Below, in pieces: positions 63,338-64,000 of a DNA stretch of 64,000 nucleotides (positions are counted from its first letter, which is position 1; each line of letters starts with the position of its first letter). The notes beneath the pieces were generated by a model that saw nothing but the letters and a program-made list of their open reading frames with translations, was not told where the DNA came from and did not search any database. This DNA is from CAVWXT01 sp963759115. GTDB lineage: Bacteria > Planctomycetota > Planctomycetia > Pirellulales > Thermoguttaceae. A program made the translations under genes and the position numbers. The stretch lies in NCBI GenBank assembly GCA_963759115.1, contig CAVWXT010000006.1, positions 1,488,001-1,552,000 on the forward strand, given 5' to 3'.

Positions 63338-64000
63338 TCACGGGGTAGCGGCAGCGGGCCGCGTTCGAGCCGGGGGCTCAGTGGGCCGGGACGATGGCTC
63401 GCGAAAGGCTCGCCCCGCTTCGTACAGCGGTATCTTGGCCTTGATGGTTTCTGCCAACGACGGCTCGTTGTGTTGCGCGGCGAGGTCTATCGCCTTGCGC
63501 ACCGTTTGCAGGGCCTCGGCGAACCGGCCCGCCTCAGCATAGGCGGCGGCCAGCGTGTCGAGAATGCCCGGATGCTCGTGGTTTGTGAGGCTTGCCGCCC
63601 GTTGGGCCAGTTCGACGGCGCGGGGGCCGTTGCGGACCGCGGCCTCGGGGTCGGTCGCCATCGTCCAGGCCATCCGGTCGAGAGCCGTCACGCTGTCCGG
63701 CTGCCGGCGGATCAGTTCTTCCCACTGAGCGAGCGCCTCGGGGATTCTTCGGCGCCGGTAGAGGACCGCGCCGAGATTGAAGCGGGCGTCGGCATAGTCC
63801 GGCTTGAGATCTAACGCCGTCCGATACTCCGCCATCGCCTCGTCGAGTTTCTCCTGCAAAACCAATGCGTTGCCGAGATTGAAGTGGGCCTCGGCGTATT
63901 GAGGGTTGAGTCGCAACGCCTTCCGGAGCGGGACGACGGCCTCGTCTGCGAGGCCCTCTCGGCAGAGAGCAAGACCCAGATTATTGTTGGCCACGACCTC
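63338..64000 (-). CDS. TPR-repeat protein, C-terminal part (5' end beyond window)
   Basis: At least four tetratricopeptide repeats are seen: NNNLGLALCREGLADEAVVPLRKAL, EAHFNLGNALVLQEKLDEAM, DARFNLGAVLYRRRRIPEAL and GILDTLAAAYAEAGRFAEAL. Such repeats make protein-protein binding surfaces, and this arrangement is common at the end of planctomycete glycosyltransferase or oligosaccharide-modifying proteins. The last ~35 residues are Pro/Arg-rich. The N-terminal part, and thus the main function, is outside the window. Confidence 0.8.
   Translation of the reverse strand, partial: EVVANNNLGLALCREGLADEAVVPLRKALRLNPQYAEAHFNLGNALVLQEKLDEAMAEYRTALDLKPDYADARFNLGAVLYRRRRIPEALAQWEELIRRQPDSVTALDRMAWTMATDPEAAVRNGPRAVELAQRAASLTNHEHPGILDTLAAAYAEAGRFAEALQTVRKAIDLAAQHNEPSLAETIKAKIPLYEAGRAFREPSSRPTEPPARTRPAAATP

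Overview
The window looks like chromosome of a member of the Planctomycetota, most likely a Pirellulales- or Gemmatales-type bacterium. The reasons are a PEP-CTERM anchored secreted protein, a Ser/Thr kinase with WD40 repeats next to an ECF-like sigma factor, a kinase/tubulin-like fusion, SGNH-domain proteins, many long intergenic hairpin repeats and high-GC coding. No rRNA, tRNA or CRISPR array was seen. Single-base frameshifts are frequent, worst at 56.0-58.1 kb. Many look like indels in an assembly rather than real decay, so disrupted genes are described with the reading that restores them.

1-8.3 kb is an accessory block: a leftward train of small, mostly unrecognised proteins, an AAA-type ATPase and an ArdC-like antirestriction protein. 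Almost every start codon is preceded by a copy of TGACACCAA (TTGGTGTCA on the + strand), often overlapping the stop codon of the preceding gene. 8.3-22.4 kb is a mosaic of single genes: DUF2007/zinc-ribbon and TatA-like proteins, metallophosphoesterase, VanZ, dual-specificity phosphatase, M24 peptidase, an AT-richer GH10 xylanase, exonuclease, AHSA1, BON, CsrA, cold-shock protein, and a hydrolase-GNAT fusion with an amber codon. It also holds remnants of duplicated genes and a family of palindromic repeats. 22.4-28.4 kb holds the 5' half of a type-1-like BREX locus (brxA, brxB, brxC, start of pglX), cut off inside the methyltransferase.

28.4-38 kb: a PEP-CTERM SUMF1-like protein, two DUF104 antitoxins (one with an intact PIN toxin, one with an internally deleted toxin), and a very large kinase-WD40-TPR gene split by an ISAzo13-like insertion, with its ECF-like sigma factor upstream. 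38.4-43.5 kb: a kinase/tubulin-like fusion, CutA, a small antitoxin-like protein and a GAP1-like protein. 43.8-51 kb: a methyltransferase, a lysine 2,3-aminomutase-like radical SAM enzyme and two ATP-grasp ligases separated by an IS4/ISH3-type element with clear inverted repeats and a 5-bp target duplication.

51-64 kb: secreted or metabolic genes: a hypothetical secreted protein, a four-fold SGNH hydrolase, a PfkB kinase overlapping an iron alcohol dehydrogenase (both heavily frameshifted), a parallel beta-helix protein, an M16 peptidase and the end of a TPR protein. The most system-like candidates are the TGACACCAA gene train, the kinase-tubulin/GAP1 neighbourhood and the KamA plus double ATP-grasp cluster.
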